From assembly GCA_002751075.1 (NCBI GenBank), contig NAOQ01000130.1, forward strand, positions 38,296-84,788: a stretch of DNA of 46,493 bases. Reading direction: 5' to 3'. This DNA comes from Ichthyophonus hoferi. Its lineage: Eukaryota > Opisthokonta > Ichthyosporea > Ichthyophonida > Ichthyophonidae. The notes below the pieces were generated by a model. The model was given only the letters and a program-made list of their open reading frames with translations. It searched no databases and had not been told where the DNA came from. The position numbers and the translations under genes are program-made. Below, in pieces: positions 12,701 through 23,760 of the stretch; the first letter of the stretch is position 1, and the number at the start of each line of letters is the position of its first letter.

Positions 12701-14635
12701 AATCCGGCACATTAAAATAACCTTAGTACACATAAAGAATAAATCTACAACATGAAACAACAATGGTTATCACTACAAGGTATAAAAAACGTAGTAATAT
12801 TTACCTTGTTCTTTCTTCTCCTTCTCTACCGGTTCCTCTGTGTTATTAACCTCTCCTGATAATAATATATTCATCGCATCAGACATCACATAGTTTGCAT
12901 TTTTCAGCACGGCTTCCAAGTACTCTACTGTATTATCAGGAAACATCTCACATAGGACCACTAAATGATCTTGATCACCCTGCTCACTATCTTTGCCATC
13001 CAATAGAAAATCTTCAATGTTAGCAACGTTTTCATTATTTGAATTATCATTGGTTGCCATTTCTTCCTGTCCAATTAAGTCTCCCGATCCCGCTCCAGGT
13101 GTACCATCCCTTTCCATACCCGCATCGTCATCTGTAGGTGATGGGAGTAAAGCTTCCATGGCGGCCACAGCATTATTCCTACACTGAATCAACACATCAA
13201 CTATCAACTCTTTATCCACATCATTGAAACATTGAAACATAAATTTAAGTAGGCCTGGGTTAGGAATGACGCCTGCTGCATCAACCTCAGGAGGGGTCAG
13301 CTTCACTACTGAGGTATAGGTAGCAACCTCATCCAGAGTAATAGGCGGTAGTTGGGCCGTGTCGCATTTCTCATTCAATACCACTGTGCGCACACCATTA
13401 CTTTGATCGCCACTTGGTAAGAGCCAGGGGTCAGGCTCAGAGAGTAAAGATACTCCATCAGGCCTCGATGCCCGTGAATACATTCCTCCGGGTTTTGCCG
13501 GTTTCACTGAGGTATTATTGACGGACCACTGTGTACGTGGTCTGTGGGCAGGGATTGAATCTTGACCTACAGACGAAACTGAAGAAGCCCCTTTTGTCCC
13601 CTGTGTGCTTTCTGGGCTTTTATCTGTTTTGGTTGCCACATCTTCCTGTCGATATCGTATCTTTTGCTGCTGCTGGATTTGTGCTGCTATATCTATGGGT
13701 ACGACATCAATACGTCTACCAAGACCATTACAAAATGGATCTCTCGTAGCCACTGTCTTTCTCCGTGCCGCCTTCTTTGTTGTTTTAGCTGGTTGGGGTT
13801 TGGTATTAATCTCCTGTGTTGAGTTTGCAGGAGGTACTATGCAATTGTTAAGTAATTGCACTTTCGAAACTGTAGCTTGATCAATCACCGGCATCACAGC
13901 AGTGGTGAGTTGTTGTTGCTGCCGTTGTGGTTGTTTTTGTTGTGGAGGGGAGTAATCTTTCGTGTCCGATAAAACCGCATAGGTGGATTCCACAGTAGAC
14001 AGAGAAGTAATCGGGAGTGAGAAAAAAGAAGAACACAGTGGTTTAAGGGTATTATTGGCTCCCTGCTGAGGTGGTAAGCAACCAGGTTGCTGCTGACAGG
14101 TGGACTTAGGAACGACCAGGTTTAGCATTGAAACAGAATCTCCATAAAGGCTCGTCTCGACATGTTGTCTATCACGAGCAGTGTATTCATTCTGCAATGC
14201 ACTAAGCATAGAAGTGAGATCAATACTTGTTTGGACACCTGCCGATGAAGTGCTAACAGTCTGTGCATTTATTTCTTGTGGTGCACCTAACCTTTTGGTA
14301 GGTGCTATTGAAGCAGATGTAGGTTGTTTTATTTCCTCTTTTACAATAGAAAGGTGTTCAGGAAGGACTTCCATGTAACTTTCTTTAAATTTAACATCTT
14401 TCCTGTCTTCATTTAATACTTCGGAAGGAGTATTATTGAGTTGTTCGCCATTTAAAACCTTAAGGTCTGTTGAAACGTCTATTACTTGACCCCAGTGATG
14501 ATTTGGGTGAAACCAATTGCGAAATTGCGTGCATACAGGTAGTGAGAAGGGAAGAAGCCACCAGCCTCTACAAGGAATATGCATGGAATTATACGCGTAT
14601 ACTTGAAAAGGATATGCTTTGCTTTCGTTTTCCAT
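6715..14635 (-). CDS. CUE-Smr protein of the Cue2/NONU-1/N4BP2 family
   Basis: Predicted ribosome-associated endonuclease of no-go mRNA decay (yeast Cue2, worm NONU-1, human N4BP2). Eight exons on the minus strand: 12805-14635, 11872-12100, 10306-10538, 9882-9911 (30-base microexon), 9520-9641, 8448-8515, 7503-7609 and 6715-6890; all phases agree and give 931 residues. Three CUE (ubiquitin-binding) domains lie near residues 461-499, 555-595 (CEMFPD) and 641-681 (CIFPEH). A DUF1771 helix region follows at about 784-838 (ARALPMSLIERRNDCYRKA), then an Smr domain at about 843-925 with VDLHGLHVNEAL and IITGAGTHS, ending at TAG 6715-6717. DLH matches the catalytic D-x-H of Smr nucleases. The usual TG(K/R)G reads TGAG here. 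The long first exon is mostly low-complexity and Q-rich, and no P-loop kinase like that of N4BP2 is visible. A tiny upstream ORF (MKYQ) overlaps the start codon as TAATG. Family call is strong; which named ortholog is uncertain. Confidence 0.85.
8540..8956. repeat. AT-rich minisatellite (taagtataa-type) in an intron
   Basis: About 40 degenerate copies of a 9-10 base unit, agtataata/ataactaca, inside the 8516-9519 intron between the two DUF1771 exons. The array drifts from agtataata-rich to ataactaca-rich toward its right end. Read on the minus strand it gives a spurious isoleucine/valine-rich frame. Confidence 0.9.
9882..9911 (-). other. Candidate 30-base microexon of the CUE-Smr gene
   Basis: On the minus strand a pyrimidine tract ending cttttcttttcag is followed by 30 bases and then GTACGCC. 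The segment fits exactly between exons 10306-10538 and 9520-9641, both joined in phase 1. It adds ten residues, GPLGKARNRH, and keeps the frame. Skipping it also keeps the frame, so it may be alternative. Evidence is splice-site quality and phase only. Confidence 0.55.
9949..9968. repeat. (GA)n microsatellite
   Basis: Run of GA dinucleotides inside the intron right of the microexon; on the minus strand it is part of a pyrimidine-rich stretch. Confidence 0.85.
10079..10102. repeat. (AT)n microsatellite
   Basis: Uninterrupted AT dinucleotides in the intron at 9912-10305. Confidence 0.9.
11786..11811. repeat. (TTAA)n microsatellite
   Basis: Perfect ttaa/aatt tetranucleotide run in the 10539-11871 intron of the CUE-Smr gene. 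Confidence 0.85.
12473..12581. repeat. GTAGTATA minisatellite in the first intron
   Basis: Repeated gtagtata with variants gtagtgca and gaagtgtatta, inside the 12101-12804 intron of the CUE-Smr gene. It creates a spurious tyrosine/threonine-rich minus-strand frame. Confidence 0.85.
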
Positions 14636-17334
14636 TATTGATACTTCATTACTAATAATATAAATATAATACTATATTGATATATAGACTGGTATACTAG
14701 CGTAGCATGATTTCGTTGAGAAAGCAATTTGATTAAAGAATCTAACCATTTATTGGATTATTTAAACTAATAGGAAAAAAATACTCTTGCTTTGCTATGT
14801 TCATAGATGGTTTGTACCAATATAATATATATATATATATTAAGTTGTGGTTATATTTCATTAAAATTTTATAACAAGATAAAAACGTAAAAGCATAGAT
14901 TCAAGATATAATAATAACAGATTTTATCAATTTAAACAATACTTTTCTGCTAATTTCATTTTACACGCCAGGTATGCCGAATCTAATTGGCGAACATGGC
15001 ATCGTATCAAAGCTAGTTGGTTGTTTATACACACATGAAAGTAGATAATTATAGTTAGCATTTTCTTTCTACTTTAAATAACTTTTAATTCAATTTTTAT
15101 ACATAAATTATAGAAAACTATTTTTGAAAGTGCAAACAAATCGCGGATTGGTGTTTGATTAAGCTTTTGCAAAGAGGAAAGCAAAGAGTCAAATGTGTCG
15201 TATTAAAAAAGCATAGAAGATATGCCAATCATCATAATTAAATAATTATGAATTAGCTGGATTTGTTGTTTTATTTTTATTGGTTAGGAATTAGGCTATA
15301 AAGCTTACAAAGCTTGATACATTGACACTAAGCATGATTGGTAAAAGTGCCTTATAGGTAGGTCTATAATTAAATTATAAATTATTCTATATGAAAATAA
15401 CACAGTTTGTAACATTAAGTTGACATAGAATCATATTGGACCAGGAGTTAAATTATTTAGATCATGTGTAGAGAATTGAGGTCATATATAGGTTAGTATG
15501 GCTTCAAAATATTTTAGTATTACCAAATCAAGCTATCCAATCTATCCTCTGATTGGTTATCCCCACAAAGTTGACTGGAATGGGTTTGTTTCGGAGACGG
15601 TTAGGGACAAGATAAATATAGATAGCGGCGTGTAAAAAGGTCTTAGTATTGTTTCCAATTTTAAATGCTAAAACTTAGAGATATTTTCTGTATATTTTCA
15701 CGTTGAGCTTCATCTGGTTGATCAGGCTTTATTTTTTTCTCATTTTGGGTATAACTAAGAGCTGTAAGTTGACCACAATATAGAAACAGAAATGATTGTG
15801 TTGCACAGATTTAAATTTCATACTAACCAATAATTTGAATAGTAAAATCCGATTGTAATATGTTCAGATCAAAAGTATAGGAAGTGGAGTTAGTAGACAT
15901 AAATTTCTGAAGAGCCAAGCTTTATATTCTAGTAGAATCCAATATCTAATTCATAAAGTGTTTGATATTCACGCTTGTGCATACACCTCTTTCGTTTTAA
16001 TGACTCGTAAAGAATTAATGAATTAAAACTGTCATACTATGATGGTCGATAGGAACAAACGCGTTAGTACAAATAAAGACGCTAGCAATATTATTGGAAA
16101 TATTCTAGAACTGTTCATCTAAATGACTACACTGCAGAATACAACTTAGCAAAAACTCGACTTGCTGTAAAGAGACACGGAGGAGTATAAAGTATAAACG
16201 CATCATACTTCTACTTGAAAGTGGTACCGATCTGTAACATAGCTATCATCCAAAAGCAGACGGTCATCCTCATAACCTCCACGTGATTACAAATCTGACC
16301 ACTGATTCGATAATACTCAAATTCCTGAATCTATTCGATCTTCGAACTACAACGTAATAATCTAAAAAATTGACATATTAGGCTATACAACAACAGGGCT
16401 CCATCCAGCCACACCAATATGCATTCCACCCAAAACCCGACCACGAGTATATAGTTATACATATTTACATATACAACCTTTTTACATTGATTAATAATAT
16501 TGATTTAGTTGTATTTGAATAAAACACAGTCCAAAAATCAACGGATTTATATGAAAGTCTACTGAGGGTTAAAAAAAGATGGGTGGGATCAGAGACGTAA
16601 AGTCAAATACGCATGGCGTGACTATAGCAACCGTCTATGTTGTGCTGTGCATCAGCTTACTTACATAAATAATATCTTATTGCTACCAGATATATTTTGT
16701 ATATTTTCCAGTCCCATGACTGAACGTACAAAGGATATTGTCAATAATCCAAAAAGAGAAAAAGACCGTCACAGCATTTAGACAATATACAACAGTATCT
16801 CCGTGTATCCAAGGATGCCTGACCAGCAGGCTCCAAGTTCATTTTTATTGTTTACTATTAAAAAGGTACTGCTTTTTTTTTGAATTATAATGACTGCAAC
16901 AGAACAGTAAGTTGTCCTTCAATAACTAGGTAGTAGATGGGGGGAAAATAATATATATATATATATTACATATATCAAACATATAAATCAAACAAAAATA
17001 AACGGACAAAATATTATACTGGCAACCATAAAAAAGAAGAACAGAGGCAGGTACAGTGCACAGCTCAATATTGAGCAGCTGAGGTGGTTTTCAATATACC
17101 TATCGTACGACTTGCTAACTAACTTATTCGTTAAAAGCCATACTGACGTATCGGGTCCTTTCACTAGAGGCAGGTGGCTTTCATTCAGCGTTTTTTTTTT
17201 TTTCAACATCAACGCTTCTACAGATGTGAATTGAATAAGTAGGTGTGTAGATATATATACTAAGAATCAATGTGTTAATGCTTCTGTTAATTGTACGCGT
17301 ACGTGAGTTATATCAGTGGTTATGTTATGTTATG
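14636..17334. other. Spacer between two minus-strand genes
   Basis: It should hold the 3' UTR of the JAZF1-like gene on the right and the promoter and 5' UTR of the CUE-Smr gene on the left. No further gene recognised. A 74-codon minus-strand frame at 16988-17212 starts next to a homopolymer A run and shows no family signal. A perfect palindrome, caatattg, flanked by agct-type arms lies near 17060-17085. Confidence 0.5.
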
Positions 17335-19010
17335 TCATGCCACCACAGTTTGATATGTTGAAGATAAGGGGGGACAGGGCGTAAAGTTCACTTGATGGGT
17401 GGGTACAACAGTCTTATCCTGCAGATTAAGATGAACATCGCTCAAGAGTCTGCAAGGTGTATACACAGTTAGTATTATGTACAAGGATTAAACATATTAA
17501 TTCTAGTACGTTAATAAATCATGCCCCATCCCACCCGCGTCTTGTCGAGGTTTTTCTTTTTGTTTGGCAAAAACAGTGGCAATTATAAATAATGCTTGTT
17601 AGAAATAGGCAGAACAATAAATAATAAGTAGCTCAGAAAGCCAAATAAACCAAATCAATTTTTCATTCATATATGTATATAAACTCTAACATATTGGGAT
17701 AGAGTGGAAAAGATGAGACATGAGGGAGGCTCTAGTATAACATACCTTTCAGGTGCCTTTGCATGGCATTGGGTAAAGTGATGCTTGAGTCCACTAACAT
17801 TGGTATAGCGCTTTCCACAGCCTACAACTTTACACTGTGGAGTGAAACAAGACCGTATGTCATTACCATGGCTACTATTTAACCTATTCTAACCAATGAA
17901 ATGTCGATATTACAATCCCAATGTGACAGTTTAAAATAGTGTTGACTTGTAAGTGAGGCTTAATTGTAAAAGAACATACACATATATACAAATATATGAG
18001 AGACAGACAGAAGTGAAAGCAAACAGGACAACAAGGAATGATTCTTACCTTATAAGGCTTCTTAAGTAAGGCCTGGTCGGTGTGACCATGAACGGCATGA
18101 TATTTTATTCCATTGGGGTTCTTGTAACGCTTTCCACAGCCAGGCATAGGACATACATATGGTTTATTCTTCATATCCTCGGTGGTTTCTACAAACTGCT
18201 AAAATATCACAAGAAAAAAAATAACAATGGGTTAAAAACCACCCCATTTTTTAGTAATAACATGAGTGGAACGAAGGTATAGTATAGTCTCTACTCACAA
18301 GACACATCCTAAACAGAAATATGAAATATAATACAATAGTCCATGTAGACTTACCCCGAAGGAAGATATAGGATTCATATCCATAGTTGGTGAGGGGATG
18401 GATTCTGGCGTGAAGATGCCATTAGAGTCTAAATCCAAAAGAAAGTCATCCGGCAGAGTTTGTGAATCACTACTTTCGCTCTCCTTCCTCCTGTGCTCAT
18501 GTGCTGCCAGATTCTCCTGCAATCACTTTGTATCAATATATATGCCAATGTAATATATAAACTAAATGCTCCGACACATACATAACTGGCACATTTATAT
18601 AAATAAATATGTACAGCCTATTAAAAATAGCATTAATACTGTTGTGCTGTGAGTTATTATGTATCAATAACTACAAAAGAAACAATATCATATTAGGGTC
18701 TCGTTCTGAAGATGCAATTATTTCGCTAAATACATATCTTTATACCTATAATCACAACTGTGTTAAATATATATAATTAACTCACATGATTTTGTCGTTT
18801 CTCTGCCAGCTGTGTTTCAGTGAAAAATGGGCTAACATAAGACAAATGTACAGTCAGAGGAATGGCATCCTCCTCCAGGAATTGTTCTAACCCTTGCATC
18901 AGACTCTCATCTCTTACATGATCCTCCTCAACATGAAGAATTAGATCCTCAGTAGTGTAAAAATTTGCTTTGCAGCCTGGCCATAAGCATACGTTGTCGG
19001 TGAAAACCAT
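17335..19010 (-). CDS. JAZF1: JAZF1-like three-zinc-finger protein
   Basis: Homolog of JAZF1, a nuclear zinc-finger cofactor linked in vertebrates to the orphan receptor TR4 and to the NuA4/TIP60 complex. Minus-strand exons: 18786-19010, 18355-18516, 18049-18198, 17746-17834 and 17335-17449; phases agree and give about 246 residues, against 243 in human. Three C2H2 fingers of spacing C-x4-C-x12-H-x4-H are complete: C8/C13/H26/H31 (CLWPGCKANFY), C145/C150/H163/H168 (CPMPGCGKRYKNPNGIKYH, very close to human CPVPGCKKRYKNVNGIKYH) and C180/C185/H198/H203. LSYVSPF after finger 1 matches the JAZF1 LSYINRF motif. The start lies in a strong context (caccATGG). The acceptor of exon 3 is a TAGCAG tandem site, so one glutamine is optional. 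The last exon is placed by phase and splice sites only and is the least certain part. Confidence 0.87.
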
Positions 19011-19019
19011 GGTGACTGA

Positions 19020-19238
19020 TTATACGGGGCATAGTGTTAATGACAGAACCCACTGGCTGTTTAGAGCAAACATATGTAGATTATATTCCAAGTAGTCAAA
19101 CTCTTGGAATGGTTTGAATTGATAGCAGCCAAACATTAGTCTCTTCCCAGCATGATAATATCCAAACTTCTCTATAGGTCGAACACTTAATACTTCGTTC
19201 CTCCCAAAGTAAAGTAATCGTCCTAACCACTGGGCCAT
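19020..19238 (-). CDS. 72-codon upstream ORF in the JAZF1-like leader
   Basis: An ATG in good context (taaaATGG) opens 72 codons beginning MAQWLGRLLYFGRNEVL. The TAA at 19020-19022 is in the same frame as the JAZF1-like start and nine bases before it. The peptide starts with a hydrophobic, arginine-containing stretch that could act as a targeting sequence, but I recognise no family. It may be a translated small protein on a two-cistron transcript, a regulatory uORF, or chance. It could only be a separate gene if transcription started inside the leader. Confidence 0.35.
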   Translation of the reverse strand: MAQWLGRLLYFGRNEVLSVRPIEKFGYYHAGKRLMFGCYQFKPFQEFDYLEYNLHMFALNSQWVLSLTLCPV

Positions 19239-21115
19239 TTTAAATTTTAAATACGAATAACTCACACTCCTACTGATCAAAATAGAACTTCAAGCAATTT
19301 CAATTTTTAACAGGGGTTTCCCTTTCATATGTCTTTCTATTTTTCTCTCCATGAATATATACATTGAAATATCTGCTCCACGTAGAGTATGCATATTTGT
19401 CCACATATACAGGTCGTGTTCAATTTAAGGATGTGCTGTAAGTTGTTCAAAGTATGATACGTCTGTTTATTTGGTCTTATGCATCGTCACTTGCTACTGC
19501 CTGCTTATTTCAGTCAAATACACACAATCAAAGCGTGTTCTATTTTCAGAAGCAAAGCAAAAGTAAGATAATAAAATTGATATGGAGTCCCTGGGGACTA
19601 TAGAAAGTGATTTTAAGTTAAATAAAATTATTCTAAAGGATCAGGTTGCACAACACCATACTACTCGGATCACAACGGATAAGCTATAGCAAAAACATTT
19701 TTCATTTTTATTATTATAATAATCCTAGTTCTAGAAGACTTGTTGGTAGGAGTAGAATATATTGCGGTGACTTATAAAGGAAAAGACTCATGAAATGAAA
19801 CCGGTTTCAAGAATCCATCTTACAAATATTATGGAAGACCAATGGTAAAAACGTGTCCCTGATGCAACATATGTTGCAACATGTATCGCACCATTGTTTG
19901 CCATATAATTCAAACCATGCGAAAAGGTAAACTGAGTAGTGCTCACTGCTAGCTAAGAAAAGCAATATTCATACAGGCAAGGTTTTATAGCATTAAAGTA
20001 AGGTCAAACTAACACATACGGGGGCAGTTACTAACATGTCCAAGAACCGGTACCTTTGAAATGAAGATATTCGCGGTGGTGAACTATATAGCGAAAAGCA
20101 GCCAGGCGAAGCAAACCCGAACTTACTACTTTATACACTATGAGAACGTAATAAAAACACAAATATAACACCAGTTGGGGATATATATATAAAATAAACA
20201 ATCATGGGCTACCTGCTCACTGTTCTTATGATTCTTACCACAGATAAGAGAATCATGGAACTAAATATAATATAAGCTGATACGATATCCCCAGAGCAGC
20301 GCCCAATAATAATACTTCACGTAACTGAGACACCCTAGACTTAGTATCTGTTATTTCAACATTAGCCAGTATACATGTGTAACATTGTGTAATGGATTCA
20401 ATGTTCACGATTTATTTTTAAGTTTAAATTATTTAGGATATAATACAAGGCTTTTATTAATATTTATAAACAAAAAAAAAAAAAAATTATTTTTATTTGT
20501 AGTACACATAATTGATGACTTTTTAAAATTACAATATTTTTGTAATTTAACTGAGATAATAAAACCCCTAATGAACTAAGAGAAATTAAAAATAAATCCA
20601 TTTACCTGTCGGTTGATGCAATGTCATCTTGGTACATAATTATTGGTGGGCTGGATGCGCAAACCTAACTATGGGCCAAGCCTTTTATTGCTTTCATATA
20701 TATATATATAGCAAAATAGTTAATATCGTATACGGTAACTATGACTATGATGGCATAACATTTTATTATAATTTATTCAAAATAAAGCAACACATAAATA
20801 CCGCATATTTTTGTGTAATATTTCTTCGAAAGTTTTAATTTATGTACATATTCATATGTAATCTATGTACTATATCTATATTTTATTGTAATCTATTCAT
20901 GAATTATACATGAATTTAGCATTTGCTCTTTCACATTTTGGAAGCATTGAGTATGCATTCTTTAATTTGGAAAGGGAATTTCCTCGTACTGTTTTGCCAG
21001 AGTTGGATGGCTCGTGCTGACCTGGAATGTGGAAACAATATATAGATCTAATAGTACGCAAGTATTTCACACTTACATTATATTAAAATTATTTTAAAAA
21101 TACAATAAAACACTA

Positions 21116-21118
<3 letters not shown>

Positions 21119-21153
<35 letters not shown>

Positions 21154-21240
21154 AAATCATGTGGAGCATGGAACACTCTCTATGCCGGGATTGAACAAAA
21201 GCTCTGATTGAGCTGTCTGTAGTTAAGCTACTAGGGACAT
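21119..21240 (-). mobile_element. Possible tRNA-derived SINE fragment with (TAA)n tail
   Basis: On the minus strand an A-box-like tagcttaacta (near 21215-21232) is followed about 34 bases later by gttcaatcccggca (21183-21196), which resembles the tRNA T-arm/B-box gttcgaatcccggca with one base missing. After about 30 more bases the sequence ends in a (TAA)n run at 21121-21151. Head, body and simple tail in that order suit a SINE. The A-to-B spacing is shorter than in a tRNA, so this is tentative. Confidence 0.4.
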
Positions 21241-21862
21241 CCCATATCGGTTGTTCAGCTACATGGCTCTTCAAAAGAATCAACCAATAGACATTTATTT
21301 TAAGAATTGGTAAAGCCAGCATATATAATATTAGCCAATTAGATGATGATAAAGAAGTGATAATAAAAGGAATGTCGATCTGGGGATGAGTTGTATTGTA
21401 GTTTAAGTGACGAATGAAAGAATAAGAAAAGAATGCATGAGGCAGCCAAAGAGTGAGAATTAAAAGATATGAACCGCAATCCCCCTATAGCAGAGCTAGC
21501 TACAAATGTGCAAAAAAAGCATAAGATGCAAAACACAAAAATACAATAAGTAAATATATATATAAAAACATATTTTATGCACCGACATTTTTCCCACAAC
21601 TAATATGATTTCTATAGTTGGTAACAAATACACAAAGATGCGACAAATCACGGTGCAATGATACCGTGATCACATTACGAAAACAACAGCAATAATAATA
21701 ATCCCCCCTTAGTTAGTGTCAAAATGAAGCATGGTACTTTAATAATAAAGATTATATTACCGAATAGCAAACAAACGAAAAAGAAAGATTTGCAAGAAAA
21801 AAATACAGTAAAGTGCTTAAACATCAATATTCAACTTATGTATTGCCCTATATGCTATAATC

Positions 21863-22222
21863 ATTTAATATTATTAACAACTACTATTACATAAATAGTC
21901 TGAGAAAAATAGTTGATGCAATCTATTAGTGCTAAATACCAGTCGATCGAAATTGAACCAGCCAATGGCACATGTCTGGAGGTCCAGATAACTCATTACG
22001 TGCATTCAAAACTTTGTGAAGTGCGTTTAACCAACTCGTGAAGGCGTCTTGCCTAAGATAAATTCTGCTCACTTGCTTAATAATGAACGTTAAGTCTCAA
22101 TCTTAGCAGATATGTACCATGTATGTATACGGGACACGTTAAAACGTCCCTTATCCCTATCCTTGCAGACGAGTATAGGCCACAGGAACACTCTCGTCTC
22201 TACTTGTTATTCCCAACATAAA
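21863..22222 (+). repeat. Dispersed repeat R1, copy A
   Basis: About 350 bases shared in order with 23399-23760 and 42468-42811 and in part with 33810-33960 and (reversed) 35302-35387. Common landmarks are tttaatattatta, an aatagttg-tgcaatctattggtg block, gtccagataact, acgttaaaacg and ctacttattattcccaaca. No long ORF, no clear terminal inverted repeats. Family not recognised; probably a non-autonomous element. Confidence 0.65.
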
Positions 22223-22669
22223 GTTACTAAACAAGCATGCTTGTGAACCCCACCGAAGCGTTTAGGCTAAGTATAAATTTGAGATGGTGTTAAGAGGGAA
22301 AATAAAGCAACCAATTGAAGATCAATAGGGATGATATGGGCATACTAGAGCGGTATTTGCCATGTTTTTTCTCACGCCTTGGTGACTTTTTTAATGAGCC
22401 AGTAAAATACTACCGGCTCTGACCGGTATTGCTACATCAAGAGCATAATCATGACAAATGCTTATACACCTAGTCACATCAGTTTTACAGATAAGAAATG
22501 TAGTAGATATTTCCAGATATACACAAATCCATTTACATGGGTTTTCAACCATCGTACTCTCTTAGTCCAAGTCGCTTTGCTTCTATATTAACACCAAAAA
22601 TAGATATGCAACTCGAGTTAGCACAATTATGTACGTCCTCATATATCTTGGGGATGTACGTATGTCGTG

Positions 22670-23235
22670 ACAATATGCTAATATTTACTGGTCTTTGCGT
22701 TTCCTTACTTTAAATGTTCTTTTGTGTTTGGTCATAGTCTCTTTAAAGAAAGCCGGTTGGCTTATATCTCCGATCGGATGCTTGCCAATAGATTCGGTTT
22801 ATTGATTTCAATATTTCTGGTTGGTTGGGTTTTTCTGGTTAAGAGCACTACTACAGCTAACGTTCTTTTATACTTAAAGACTAGAATAACCTAGAGTTTT
22901 CACTGAATATATGAAAGCCTGTGCTGTACTATACACAATTCTTCATTCCTGATCGATATAGGCTCAATATAGCATTAATATAAGGATATGCTAATACCTG
23001 ATGTTTCTACTAAGGTTGTTTATAGCCAAGTTATTAAAATAACCCTACTGCTTGTTAGCTTAATAATATGTGGAAACTTTGATGCTACATTACATATATA
23101 TATATATATATATAAACTACTGTATTTAATGAAATCAATATTATTTCACATCCAGAATCGTTAAGAACCTTGAGAATCATGAAATCACATGATGTGATCC
23201 GTAGTTGTAGTGATTACTGGCAATCGTGACTTTTA
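22670..23235 (+). repeat. Composite duplicated segment, right part, copy 1
   Basis: Matches 25242-25894 through many blocks in the same order: acaatatgctaat, gtgtttggtcata, agccggttggcttat, caatattcttcattcctgat-type bases, cttgttagcttaataat, a TA microsatellite, aaactactg, ccagaatcg and gagaatcatgaaat, ending at cgtgactttt. Non-coding. Confidence 0.75.
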
Positions 23236-23398
23236 GATGTGTGCCTTAGCCTTCTTATAGTTCGTTGGTGACATTGCTTTAGTAAGACAGTTGAAACCCA
23301 TGGGTTGGTAGGGCATGCTAGAGCTCCAATATCTTCATTGATTGTTGTTAAAACAAGAATATTTAATTAAGTTGGGTATTTCTTTATAGTTAATACGC

Positions 23399-23760
23399 TT
23401 TTAATATTATTATCAATTGTTATTGCATGTCGGCTGGGAATAGTTGGTGCTATCGCTATCTATTGGTGTTAAACGACAATCTAAGATAATCTATCTAAAT
23501 TTGAACCAGGCAATGATATGATCTGAAATGACTAATTATAATAAACCATTTTAGATCATATGTTTTGGGTCCAGATAACTGACATCTTGCCTAAGGCAAG
23601 TCCTGCTGACTTTCTCAGTAATAAAAATGTGTCTTGGTATATCTGTCATTCGCTTATGCAAAAGGATACGTTAAATCGCCCCTTAATTTGGCATTCTCCC
23701 TCCTAAACAAGTATAGGTCACAGAAACGCACCCATTTCTACTTATTAAACCCAACATGAT
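23399..23760 (+). repeat. Dispersed repeat R1, copy B
   Basis: Same landmarks as copy A, including ggtccagataact, gtgtcttggtatatctgt and gtataggtcacag. It lies left of the second copy of the composite segment, as copy A lies left of the first. Confidence 0.65.

Noticed and set aside
12380-12763. 127-codon Tyr/Thr-rich minus-strand frame
   Set aside because: Produced by the gtagtata minisatellite in the first intron; no splice link to neighbouring exons.
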